Positions 1 through 5,270 are shown, numbered from the stretch's first letter. The stretch is 5,374 bases of DNA from Betaproteobacteria bacterium (GCA_021414185.1 JAIOOZ010000582.1:1-5374), one strand, 5' to 3'. Notes: generated by a model from the letters alone, not told the origin. Program-made: numbers and translations.

Positions 1-4
1 GTTC

Positions 5-72
5 GTCGTTCCCGCGCAGGCGGGAACCCAGGAAAGTTAATTCGTCTAGATTCCCGCCTGCGCAGGAATGAC
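5..72. repeat. dRS3-like paired inverted repeat
   Basis: Two 24-bp arms (5-28 and 49-72) are inverted copies of each other with three mismatches, separated by 20 bp. Each arm is itself a small hairpin: the left is TTCCCGC-GCAG-GCGGGAA (9-26), the right TTCCCGC-CTGC-GCAGGAA (51-67) with one mismatch. The pattern TTCCC-N8-GGAA is that of the Neisseria dRS3 family and of similar dispersed repeats in other betaproteobacteria (established knowledge). It begins 9 bp past the stop codon of the carboxymuconolactone decarboxylase-family gene. It could fold as a transcription barrier, but no T tract follows on the minus strand, so a terminator role is only a guess. Confidence 0.75.
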
Positions 73-80
73 ATCAACTT

Positions 81-641
81 CTACTTTCGCGGCGCCAGGC
101 GTATGGCGTCCGCGGGAACCGGCATCGCGTGCGCCAATATGGTCGCGGCGACCATAGAGTAATAGCCGATCAGCGCCGACAACTCGACCACGCCCTTCAC
201 GTCAAATAATTTCAGCGCGCGGGCGTAGGTCTCGTCGCTGATCTTGTGGTTCTCGACCAGTTCTTTCGTGTAATCGTAGACCGCCTGTTCATCGGCTTGC
301 GCGAAGACCGGCCGCTCACCGCGCGCCATTGCGTCGACGGCGGATTGCTGGATGCCGCCTTTCAGCGCATGCACCGAATGTGAGTTGTATATGTACTCGC
401 TGTCCAGGCCGCGCGCCGTCGTGATGATGGCGAGTTCGGACAAGCGCAGCGGAAATCCGCTATTCAGCCGCAGCAATTCGCCAAGCGGGTGCATGAGCTC
501 CGTGATTTCCGGACAATGCAATGTGAACCGATAAGGCCCCGGAATGCGCCCGCCGCGCCGCCCAAGCAAAGCATCGAGAACGCGGCGCTGTTCGGCGTTG
601 AGTTCGCTTTCGGGTGAAATCAGGGGAATGCGTGCGGGCAT
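81..641 (-). CDS. carboxymuconolactone decarboxylase family protein
   Basis: This 186-residue protein is of the all-helical CMD/AhpD-like fold. The ATG at 641 is chosen because AAGGA lies about 8 nt upstream and the family resemblance (a Pro/Arg-rich start, then RIPGPYRF and an LHCPE segment at 32-45) begins just inside it; the frame stays open for 52 more codons, but that stretch is Arg-rich and unlike the family. The family core is visible as RLSELAIITTAR (66-77), then EYIYNSH (82-88), matching the usual E-L-A-I...YEW..H pattern with Glu69, Glu82 and His88. The redox CxxC of AhpD peroxidase reductases is absent, so a thiol peroxidase role is unlikely. Proteins of this length with this N-terminal extension are widespread in Burkholderiales-type genomes and are not the classical PcaC; the substrate is unknown. 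The 88-bp spacer to the upstream LysM gene suggests a separate or loosely coupled unit. Confidence 0.85.
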   Translation of the reverse strand: MPARIPLISPESELNAEQRRVLDALLGRRGGRIPGPYRFTLHCPEITELMHPLGELLRLNSGFPLRLSELAIITTARGLDSEYIYNSHSVHALKGGIQQSAVDAMARGERPVFAQADEQAVYDYTKELVENHKISDETYARALKLFDVKGVVELSALIGYYSMVAATILAHAMPVPADAIRLAPRK

Positions 642-729
642 ATGATTGTTCCTTGTCGTCGGGCGCCTTGGGTGGCGAGCGGCAAGCATAGAACAATAGC
701 CGGCTACTGCATACCGGCGCGGACCGGCT

Positions 730-1671
730 CTAGTTGAGCGGTTCAGACGGCTTATTTTCCGCCACTCGCACCGCGTTGCCTGCCGGTTTCGGCGCATCCG
801 CAGTCTTCGTTTCGCCGGTCGCCTTCACGCCCGCCGCTGCCGGGTCAATTTGACGCGATGAGAAAATGCCCCAGATCAGGCCGGCAACCGTGAGCAGCGG
901 TCCGCCGAAGCCGGCGAGCGCTCCAAGCGAACGCACAGTGAGCGTGCCGCTGACAACGGTGTTGGCCTTCTGCAGCGTCGTGCGCGTAGCGGGTTCGAGC
1001 GGCAATGCATCGAGCACCTTGCCGACGACACCCTTGTACAGAATATCGGGCAACGCGCTCGCCGGTTCGGCCGGCTTTTCCGGCGCGAGCGACGCATTCT
1101 GTTCGTATATCGCAACTTGGCGCGATGCATAGACTTCCGCGGCGGGATCGTCCGGCGGCATCCCGGCAACCGGCGAAGGCAGGTCCACCTCATCGGTCGC
1201 GACCTGCGCATCGGCCTCGGGCGCCGGCTCTTCCCAGCGCAGGTGCCGCAGTGGCTCGAATCCGCTGTCGGCAGCGACAGGGCTATCGATGCCGCGGGCC
1301 AATGGCGCGGTTTGGCCGGGGCCGAACGTCGATGCGAGTCCCGCGAGATCAAGCTTCTGCCCGACGTAGATGCGATCGGGATTGCGGATGTTGTTTGCCT
1401 GCGCGACCTGTTTCACGACCTGCATCGCAGTCTTGGCGTTTACTTCAACGCCCATTTTCGCCAGGCGCGCGCGCACGATCCCGTGGAGCGTATCACCCGC
1501 ACGAACGGTGCTTGCAGCTTGGTACACGGCCACGTCCTCGCGCGCTACCGGCGCGCGGTTTCCGCCCACCGCCCGTTCATAGACGGCCTGGAAACTGCCG
1601 TCGCCAACGCGTGGCGCGTCAGACGCCTGCGGCCCTGCCAGCCGGTCGAGCGTTGTCGTATTGATGTTCAT
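730..1671 (-). CDS. LysM-domain protein with a C-terminal membrane segment
   Basis: The product is 313 residues. The ATG at 1671 is preferred because the frame upstream of it is low-complexity Arg/Gly-rich sequence and would overlap the dehydrogenase gene; the ribosome binding site is poor (only a GAG about 9 nt upstream). A LysM motif spans about 55-110: it opens with TVRAGDTLHGIV and closes with NNIRNPDRIYVGQKLDL, with roughly nine extra residues in the middle compared with a usual 44-residue LysM. LysM binds N-acetylglucosamine-containing glycan, normally peptidoglycan. Residues 115-210 are Pro/Ala/Glu-rich and look like a flexible linker. A hydrophobic stretch at about 249-271 (ALAGFGGPLLTVAGLIWGIF) is a likely membrane helix, followed by a Lys/Ala/Pro-rich tail. 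No N-terminal signal peptide is visible, so the topology is uncertain. No catalytic domain is seen. It could be a cell-wall or flagellum-associated structural protein; the function is not recognised. Confidence 0.8.
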   Translation of the reverse strand: MNINTTTLDRLAGPQASDAPRVGDGSFQAVYERAVGGNRAPVAREDVAVYQAASTVRAGDTLHGIVRARLAKMGVEVNAKTAMQVVKQVAQANNIRNPDRIYVGQKLDLAGLASTFGPGQTAPLARGIDSPVAADSGFEPLRHLRWEEPAPEADAQVATDEVDLPSPVAGMPPDDPAAEVYASRQVAIYEQNASLAPEKPAEPASALPDILYKGVVGKVLDALPLEPATRTTLQKANTVVSGTLTVRSLGALAGFGGPLLTVAGLIWGIFSSRQIDPAAAGVKATGETKTADAPKPAGNAVRVAENKPSEPLN

Positions 1672-1775
1672 AGGAGTCCGCTCAGCGGGGTGTATACGCC
1701 CAACTTCACCCAGTGTATCGACGCCGCCGGGCGCCCATCGGCCAAGCACAGCGGCTTTTCCCGCGTTTTTCGGGC

Positions 1776-2672
1776 CTAAAGCCTGACCCCCGTCTTCTCT
1801 TCCCAGAACCGCACAATCTCCGTCTGGTCGAGCTTGCCGCCGAGTTTTTCGCACGCGGCAGCCCATAGCTCAGCCGTCTTTTCTGCCAGTGGCGCGGCTG
1901 CGCCTATGCTGTGCGCGCTGTCGACGGCGATTTTCACGTCCTTGGCGATGAACTGCATCGCCATGCCAGTGCCGTACTTGCGCGTGAGTACGTGCGGCAC
2001 GATTTTCTTGGCGACCGGATGCTGGCGGCCGTTGCACATCGCCTCGATCGCATCAGCCATCACGCCGCTGTCGAGGCCGAACTTCGCACCTATGGTCATC
2101 GCTTCCAATGTATTGATGAGTGCGCAGGCGTTGATGTAATTGGTCAGGCACTTCAGCACGTGCCCGCTGCCGAGCGGGCCGCATACATAAAGCCTGCGTC
2201 CCATCGCGTCGAACAGCGGTTTACAACGCTCGACGAGCGCCGCGTCGCCACCCGCCATGATGTCGAGCGTTGCGTCCTTGGCGAAAATAACACCGCCCAT
2301 GACCGGCGCATCGACGTAGCCGATGCCGCGGGAATCGAGATCGTTGCCGATCGCCATCGTGCCGGTGGGCGCCGACGAGCTCATGTCGATCACGATCGTG
2401 CCTTTGGCAAGACTTTCGGCCAGCCCGTCAGCGAACAGCACCTGGCGCACGACTTTGTCGTCAGGCACCATGAATATCACCGCATCGGCACCCGGCCCCG
2501 CTTCGGCCAGCGTTGCAGCAGCCTTGCCGCCGTGCTGCGTCACGAACGCCTGCGCCGTTTCCGCGCGCGCATCAAACACCGTGACGTCGAAACCTTTTTT
2601 CACCAACTGCCCTGCCATCGCGTTGCCCATATTGCCAACGCCGATGAAGGAGATTTTTTTGATGGGATTCAC
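1776..2672 (-). CDS. NAD(P)-dependent beta-hydroxyacid dehydrogenase (3-hydroxyisobutyrate dehydrogenase family)
   Basis: The product is 298 residues from a GTG at 2672, preceded by GGAGG at an 8-nt spacing; a TTG five codons further up lies inside that ribosome binding site and is discounted. The N-terminal Rossmann fold shows IGVGNMG (10-16), and an acidic residue ends the second strand (VFDA), which hints at NAD over NADP. The signature segment near 120 reads DAPVMGG where the family usually has DAPVSGG. The catalytic lysine is present in GSGHVLKCLTN (Lys174, with Asn178 four residues on), as is the C-terminal FIAKD motif (Lys244, Asp245). The length is normal for the family (3-hydroxyisobutyrate, tartronate semialdehyde and related dehydrogenases); the exact substrate cannot be read, and the Ser-to-Met change makes the textbook substrates less certain. 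It starts 52 bp after the DUF5615 stop and may be transcribed from that unit. Confidence 0.92.
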   Translation of the reverse strand: MNPIKKISFIGVGNMGNAMAGQLVKKGFDVTVFDARAETAQAFVTQHGGKAAATLAEAGPGADAVIFMVPDDKVVRQVLFADGLAESLAKGTIVIDMSSSAPTGTMAIGNDLDSRGIGYVDAPVMGGVIFAKDATLDIMAGGDAALVERCKPLFDAMGRRLYVCGPLGSGHVLKCLTNYINACALINTLEAMTIGAKFGLDSGVMADAIEAMCNGRQHPVAKKIVPHVLTRKYGTGMAMQFIAKDVKIAVDSAHSIGAAAPLAEKTAELWAAACEKLGGKLDQTEIVRFWEEKTGVRL

Positions 2673-2680
2673 TTCAGTTG

Positions 2681-2685
2681 CCTCC
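2681..2685 (-). promoter_or_regulatory. Shine-Dalgarno GGAGG that fixes the GTG start of the dehydrogenase
   Basis: On the minus strand GGAGG is followed by eight bases and then GTG (2670-2672), after which the Rossmann-fold sequence begins almost at once. The alternative TTG at 2685-2687 overlaps this site and has no site of its own. Confidence 0.75.
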
Positions 2686-2724
2686 AAAATACTGCTTGAA
2701 ACCGCTTTGCCCCGGAAAAACTTC

Positions 2725-3045
2725 TTACGTCCCTATTCGGGTGACTTCGCCGCGCCTGGCGTTCGGGAGCACGTCGAGCATGCGGGGAACGAGTAGTGCG
2801 AGGTCCGCGATCCGATTGGTCGATGCGCGCACAACGACAACGGCGATGTTAAAGCGGGGAAGGTGCTGTTGAAACGAGAGGTTGCTATCGACCGTCAGGA
2901 ACAAATCAAACTGCTTCTCAGCCAGCGCGAGCAATTCGCCATTCTTAACACCCGCCCATCCCATTTCAGGGACGGTGCTTACCGTGAACCCTATAAGTTT
3001 TTGTGCAAGCCGGCGGTCAACGCATTCGTCGAGTAGGACCCTCAC
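2725..3045 (-). CDS. DUF5615 PIN-like protein (probable toxin of a DUF433/DUF5615 pair)
   Basis: This is a complete 106-residue protein starting at GTG. It matches the DUF5615 pattern, a small PIN-like (Mut7-C/VapC-like) fold: MRVLLDECVDRRL at the N-terminus with Asp6 and Glu7, then EMGWAGVKNGELLALAEK (27-44) and LFLTVDSNLSF (48-58) with Asp53, which in PIN folds lie in the metal site. Position 35 is Asn where many family members carry Asp. PIN-fold proteins are typically Mg-dependent ribonucleases; activity for DUF5615 is inferred from this fold relation. Its start overlaps the stop of the DUF433 gene as GTGA (3042-3045), and the site before it is weak, so translational coupling is likely. 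The region looks less GC-rich by eye than its neighbours (line 2941-3000 is 29/60 G+C), which fits horizontal acquisition. Confidence 0.85.
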   Translation of the reverse strand: MRVLLDECVDRRLAQKLIGFTVSTVPEMGWAGVKNGELLALAEKQFDLFLTVDSNLSFQQHLPRFNIAVVVVRASTNRIADLALLVPRMLDVLPNARRGEVTRIGT

Positions 3046-3254
3046 GAAGCACTGGCCACCATGCGTGCCTTCGCCTCTTCAAGAAAAGCGACGACCTGTT
3101 CCCGCTTCACGGTAGGGAAACCTTCAAGGAAATCGTCTATTGTCTCCCCGCCTTCCAGGAAATCGAGCAGCGTCTGGACGGGGACACGCGTTCCGGTGAA
3201 TACCGGCGTTCCACCCATGATTTCGGGAGATTGGGAGATAAAAATCTTGTTCAT
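3042..3254 (-). CDS. DUF433 protein (probable antitoxin)
   Basis: The product is 70 residues. It shows the DUF433 core: SPEIMGGTPVFTGTRVPVQT (9-28), then LLDFLEGGETIDDFLEGFP (29-47) and a C-terminal helix with VVAFLEEAKAR. DUF433 is a short winged-helix-like domain, and DUF433/DUF5615 gene pairs are a recurrent toxin-antitoxin-type arrangement (established knowledge). The ATG at 3254 is chosen because family members begin only a few residues before the PEI-GG-P motif; an in-frame ATG at 3287 and a TTG at 3290 would add 11-12 unrelated residues. None of these starts has a clear Shine-Dalgarno sequence. Placed first in the pair with a 4-bp overlap to the DUF5615 gene, it fits the usual antitoxin-then-toxin order. 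Autoregulation is plausible but only an imperfect dyad (3291-3303) is seen upstream. Confidence 0.85.
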   Translation of the reverse strand: MNKIFISQSPEIMGGTPVFTGTRVPVQTLLDFLEGGETIDDFLEGFPTVKREQVVAFLEEAKARMVASAS

Positions 3255-3343
3255 GGAAAAAAGCTTACGCTGGATACCGAGGTACATCAAGTATTCAAAT
3301 TACGGCCACATGAAAACTGCCATTCACCACCTATCGGCCACGG

Positions 3344-4216
3344 TTAGCGTGCCGCCGCGCCGTCGACCCGCCGATTGAGGAAATCGACGATCAGCTTCCA
3401 CGACGTATCGACTGCCTGCTTGTTATAGCGCTGGGTGACAATGCGGCCCCCGTAATTAAACACGGCGGGCTTGTCGCCCATCAGCGAATGATCGAATGCA
3501 TGCGTCGTCCCTGCAAAGACGTGGTACTCGACCGGCATGCCCTTGTCCGCGTTCAGCTTCGCCTGCTCTACGCACGAGCGCGGCCTGGCATCCTGGTCAT
3601 CGGCGCCGAGCAGGACAAGCAACGGCGTGGTGGTGTCGTCGTAGAAATTCCACTGATGGTCCTGGTAGCCCTGCCCGCCCTGTTCGTTGCACCACGGATA
3701 AAGGCTCACCACCGCCGCGAAGCGTTCGTTGTCGAGATAACGCGCGCGGAATTTCTCGCTGGCCAGACGCAGCCCCGCCATCGCTCCGTACGAGAGCCCG
3801 ACCTGCACGATACGCCTGCCGTCAACGTATGGGAGCGCGCGCAAATACTTCATCGCCGCGACGTCGTCCTGCGCGTACTCGGTCACGCTCACGTTGTTAT
3901 TTGGCGGGCAATTATTATTCCGGCCGCGCGGGCCGAGGTGATCGACTATCAGGACAACGTAACCCGCGCCAATAAAACGCTGCGCCCACTCGAACACGTG
4001 CTGGCGCAGCGATGCGCACGTATGCGAAATCACTATCGCGGGATATGGCCCCGCGCCTTCGGGAGCATAGAGCTTCGCGCCCTTGAACGTGCCTTGACCC
4101 GGCAACACGACCTCGTGTTCAGCCTGCCTGGGAAATGCGAGATCGACCTGGGCGAAACATGGCGCCGCGCAGGTATTTGCAAGAACAGCAAGGCATACGA
4201 TCGCCAATTGGTTCAC
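3344..4216 (-). CDS. exported dienelactone hydrolase family serine hydrolase
   Basis: The product is 290 residues from a GTG at 4216 with GGAG seven bases upstream; a GTG at 4255 would add 13 residues, including one Arg, but has no binding site. The N-terminus is a signal-peptide-like hydrophobic stretch (LAIVCLAVLA) with a possible cleavage after CFA (residue 22), giving a periplasmic or secreted enzyme; the short form lacks a basic n-region, which is a mild objection to this start. The alpha/beta-hydrolase triad is readable: nucleophile Ser142 in GLSYG, acid Asp206 or Asp207 in LLGADDQD, and His239 in GTTHAFDH. ISHTCAS (63-69) sits at the oxyanion loop. True dienelactone hydrolase uses Cys, so this is a serine ester hydrolase of the broader family and not the chlorocatechol enzyme. 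The mature part has four Cys (67, 103, 176, 215), compatible with two disulfides. The substrate is unknown. Confidence 0.88.
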   Translation of the reverse strand: MNQLAIVCLAVLANTCAAPCFAQVDLAFPRQAEHEVVLPGQGTFKGAKLYAPEGAGPYPAIVISHTCASLRQHVFEWAQRFIGAGYVVLIVDHLGPRGRNNNCPPNNNVSVTEYAQDDVAAMKYLRALPYVDGRRIVQVGLSYGAMAGLRLASEKFRARYLDNERFAAVVSLYPWCNEQGGQGYQDHQWNFYDDTTTPLLVLLGADDQDARPRSCVEQAKLNADKGMPVEYHVFAGTTHAFDHSLMGDKPAVFNYGGRIVTQRYNKQAVDTSWKLIVDFLNRRVDGAAAR

Positions 4217-4223
4217 TGGGAAA

Positions 4224-4227
4224 CTCC
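4224..4227 (-). promoter_or_regulatory. Shine-Dalgarno GGAG favouring the inner GTG start of the hydrolase
   Basis: On the minus strand TGGAG is followed by TTTCCCA and then GTG (4214-4216), directly before the hydrophobic signal segment. The alternative GTG at 4253-4255 has only CTGCGAA before it. Confidence 0.6.
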
Positions 4228-4315
4228 AGGGCAACCCCAACCCCGGCCGTAACACTTCGCAGGAAACCGGTATTTTTTTGGATCACTCAAAAGATGCCTT
4301 CGACGATACGAACGA

Positions 4316-4609
4316 TCAGTCTTTCTTGTCCGTGATCGGCTTGTCGGTGAAGAGATAGTCCTTGAGCTCCTTGGAAAACCGCGGGTCTTTGCGGCGGATC
4401 CATTCCAGCACCATGGAGGCGTGCTCCTTTTCCTCGTCGCGATTGTGCTCGAGGATGGACTTGAGCTCCTTGTCCTTGCATGCGTCCGCACGCTGGTTGT
4501 ACCAATCGACTGCCTCGAGCTCTTCCATCAGGGACACGATTGCCCTGTGCATGTCGCGCGTCGCATCGGACAGGTCTGCTATTTCTTCGTGATAACCAAC
4601 ACTGGACAT
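4316..4609 (-). CDS. encapsulated-ferritin-type (EncFtn) ferritin-like protein without targeting peptide
   Basis: This 97-residue helical protein is closely similar to the Rhodospirillum rubrum encapsulated ferritin. The diagnostic stretches are HRAIVSLMEELEAVDWYNQR (21-40) and LEHNRDEEKEHASMVLEWIR (53-72), with YLFTDKPIT near the end. EncFtn is a two-helix half-ferritin whose dimers (in a decamer) build the ferroxidase centre and oxidise Fe(II) for storage in an encapsulin shell. The iron ligands align by motif: Glu30, Glu60 and His63 (R. rubrum Glu32, Glu62, His65), with Glu29, Glu32, Trp36 and Tyr37 also kept. The ATG at 4609 has AGGAG six bases upstream. The odd point is the C-terminus: it ends DKPITDKKD, without the linker and LxxGSL-type encapsulation peptide, and no encapsulin gene is adjacent. 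It follows the cupin terminator and probably has its own promoter. Confidence 0.93.
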   Translation of the reverse strand: MSSVGYHEEIADLSDATRDMHRAIVSLMEELEAVDWYNQRADACKDKELKSILEHNRDEEKEHASMVLEWIRRKDPRFSKELKDYLFTDKPITDKKD

Positions 4610-4626
4610 TTCCGGCTCCTGTTCAT

Positions 4627-4672
4627 GAATTATTCGTCATGTAATTCTACGCCCGCCCGCCATCCCTGCCGA
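4627..4672 (-). promoter_or_regulatory. candidate promoter and overlapping inverted repeat upstream of the EncFtn gene
   Basis: On the minus strand TCGGCA (4667-4672; 4/6 to the -35 consensus) is 17 bp from TAGAAT (4644-4649; 5/6 to the -10). A perfect 6-bp inverted repeat, GAATTA-N9-TAATTC (4627-4647), overlaps the -10 and ends shortly before the AGGAG at 4616-4620. This is a sensible place for a repressor, but it does not match the Fur consensus well. The elements are seen in the sequence; their function is inferred. Confidence 0.4.
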
Positions 4673-4679
4673 AAAAACA

Positions 4680-4711
4680 AAAGGCCGCGAAGATTTCTCT
4701 TCGCGGCCTTT
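4680..4711 (-). terminator. intrinsic terminator of the cupin unit
   Basis: A perfect 14-bp stem (AAAGGCCGCGAAGA and its complement) with a 4-base loop lies 33 bp past the cupin stop codon. On the minus strand the stem is followed by TTGTTTTTTC, a good U tract. On the plus strand the following bases are CTCTGTG and much less T-rich, so the main direction is minus. It should separate the cupin unit from the EncFtn gene. Confidence 0.88.
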
Positions 4712-4736
4712 CTCTGTGTCCTCTGTGAACTCTGTG
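4712..4736. repeat. three CTCTGTG repeats at 9-bp period next to the terminator
   Basis: CTCTGTG occurs at 4712-4718, 4721-4727 and 4730-4736, each separated by two bases, directly abutting the terminator stem. On the minus strand this reads as CACAGAG units running into the hairpin. Similar CACAGAG-rich stretches are scattered in many bacterial genomes and are often mis-called as short proteins rich in HRGHRE (established observation, recalled, not searched). It is probably a small dispersed non-coding repeat. Confidence 0.6.
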
Positions 4737-4743
4737 GCTGCAG

Positions 4744-5208
4744 TTACTTTTTCGGCTCGAAACCCGGGTCGTAGTGCGCGCCCGCCATGGTGCCGTCGGC
4801 GGCCATGCCGTGGATGCCGTGCGACAGGTCTTTGACGGTGAAGAAGTAGACATCTTCATCATGCGTTGCCACCGTCGAGTGCACGGTGTTCGCGGGGAAG
4901 TACAGCAGCGTGCCCGGCCCGCACAATTGCTCGGGCTGGTCGGCGACTTTCACGCGGAGCGTGCCCTGCACGATGTAGTTCCACTGCTCGTTCGGATGCA
5001 GGTGGGGACGCGCGCCAGTGCCTTTTTCTTTTCTGATCAGGCCGCATTGCATGCGCTCGCCTTCGATCACCGGGCCGAACGCGGACGAGTAGCCGTTGCC
5101 GGCGTCCATGCCCGCCATCTTGGTCAGCGGGAAAATGAACTTGCCGTTGCCGGCTTTTACCGCGCCCTGGTTCTTGGTGTTATCTTTTGCTTCCTGCACT
5201 TCGCTCAT
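4744..5208 (-). CDS. single-domain cupin protein
   Basis: The product is 154 residues; the ATG at 5208 has AAAGGA five bases upstream. A single cupin barrel is visible. Motif 1 is around 65-82, with ARPHLHPNEQWNYIVQG giving His69, His71 and a glutamate at 74 as likely metal ligands; motif 2 is around 97-111, with GPGTLLYFPANTVHST giving His110. The family includes dioxygenases, isomerases and binding proteins, so the reaction cannot be named. Residues 1-20 are polar and probably disordered, and no signal peptide is present, so it is cytoplasmic. The C-terminal tail (HGIHGMAADGTMAGAHYDPG) is Gly/His-rich and might add metal-binding groups. It lies 58 bp after the stop of a GlcG/HbpS-like gene with no terminator between them, so the two are probably co-transcribed; the unit ends at the hairpin at 4680-4711. 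Confidence 0.88.
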   Translation of the reverse strand: MSEVQEAKDNTKNQGAVKAGNGKFIFPLTKMAGMDAGNGYSSAFGPVIEGERMQCGLIRKEKGTGARPHLHPNEQWNYIVQGTLRVKVADQPEQLCGPGTLLYFPANTVHSTVATHDEDVYFFTVKDLSHGIHGMAADGTMAGAHYDPGFEPKK

Positions 5209-5242
5209 AAATATCCTTTCGTTGTTCCGCTTTAGGCTTTGC

Positions 5243-5270
5243 GCCTCACTCCTTACCCCTCACCCCTCAC
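5243..5270. repeat. 7-bp tandem repeat (four copies, GTGAGGG type)
   Basis: On the plus strand the units are GCCTCAC, TCCTTAC, CCCTCAC and CCCTCAC, a 28-bp run with period 7. On the minus strand the first unit contains the TGA stop of the GlcG/HbpS-like gene, so the array starts inside that gene's last codons. Heptamer arrays of this type are known in intergenic regions of many bacteria and vary in copy number. Confidence 0.75.

Noticed and set aside
81..641. AhpD-type alkylhydroperoxidase
   Set aside because: The redox CxxC motif is missing; only the Glu...His core of the wider family is present.
692..730. Terminator after the LysM gene, from AGCCGG (698-703) paired with CCGGCT (724-729)
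   Set aside because: The arms are only 5-6 bp, the loop is long, an alternative inner pairing competes, and only a weak T-rich stretch follows on the minus strand.
1005..1664. Long plus-strand open frames opposite the LysM gene
   Set aside because: They are Arg/Pro/Ala-rich, show no family motifs, and mirror the GC-rich antisense of a recognisable LysM gene.
1750..1775. Terminator after the dehydrogenase gene, from a CCCG/CGGG stem
   Set aside because: The stem is only 4 bp and has no following U tract on the minus strand.
1911..2699. Long plus-strand open frame opposite the dehydrogenase
   Set aside because: It is His/Arg-rich with no recognisable domain; the minus strand codes for a complete dehydrogenase with all motifs.
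4256..4315. Leftover encapsulin-targeting peptide after the EncFtn stop in a shifted frame
   Set aside because: One frame gives LIVRIVEGIF and the other DRSYRRRHLLSDPKK; neither has the LxxGSL core, so a frameshift explanation is not supported.
4647..4862. A small protein rich in HRVHRGHRE reading across the terminator
   Set aside because: It is the translation of the CACAGAG repeat and the hairpin, overlaps the cupin gene in another frame, and is a common mis-annotation type.
81..5208. A single aromatic ortho-cleavage (beta-ketoadipate) cluster, suggested by the carboxymuconolactone decarboxylase, dienelactone hydrolase, dehydrogenase and cupin families
   Set aside because: The decarboxylase-family protein is not the classical PcaC type, the hydrolase is exported and uses Ser, and unrelated genes (LysM, toxin-antitoxin pair, EncFtn) are interspersed. 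No ring-cleavage enzyme or regulator is in the window.
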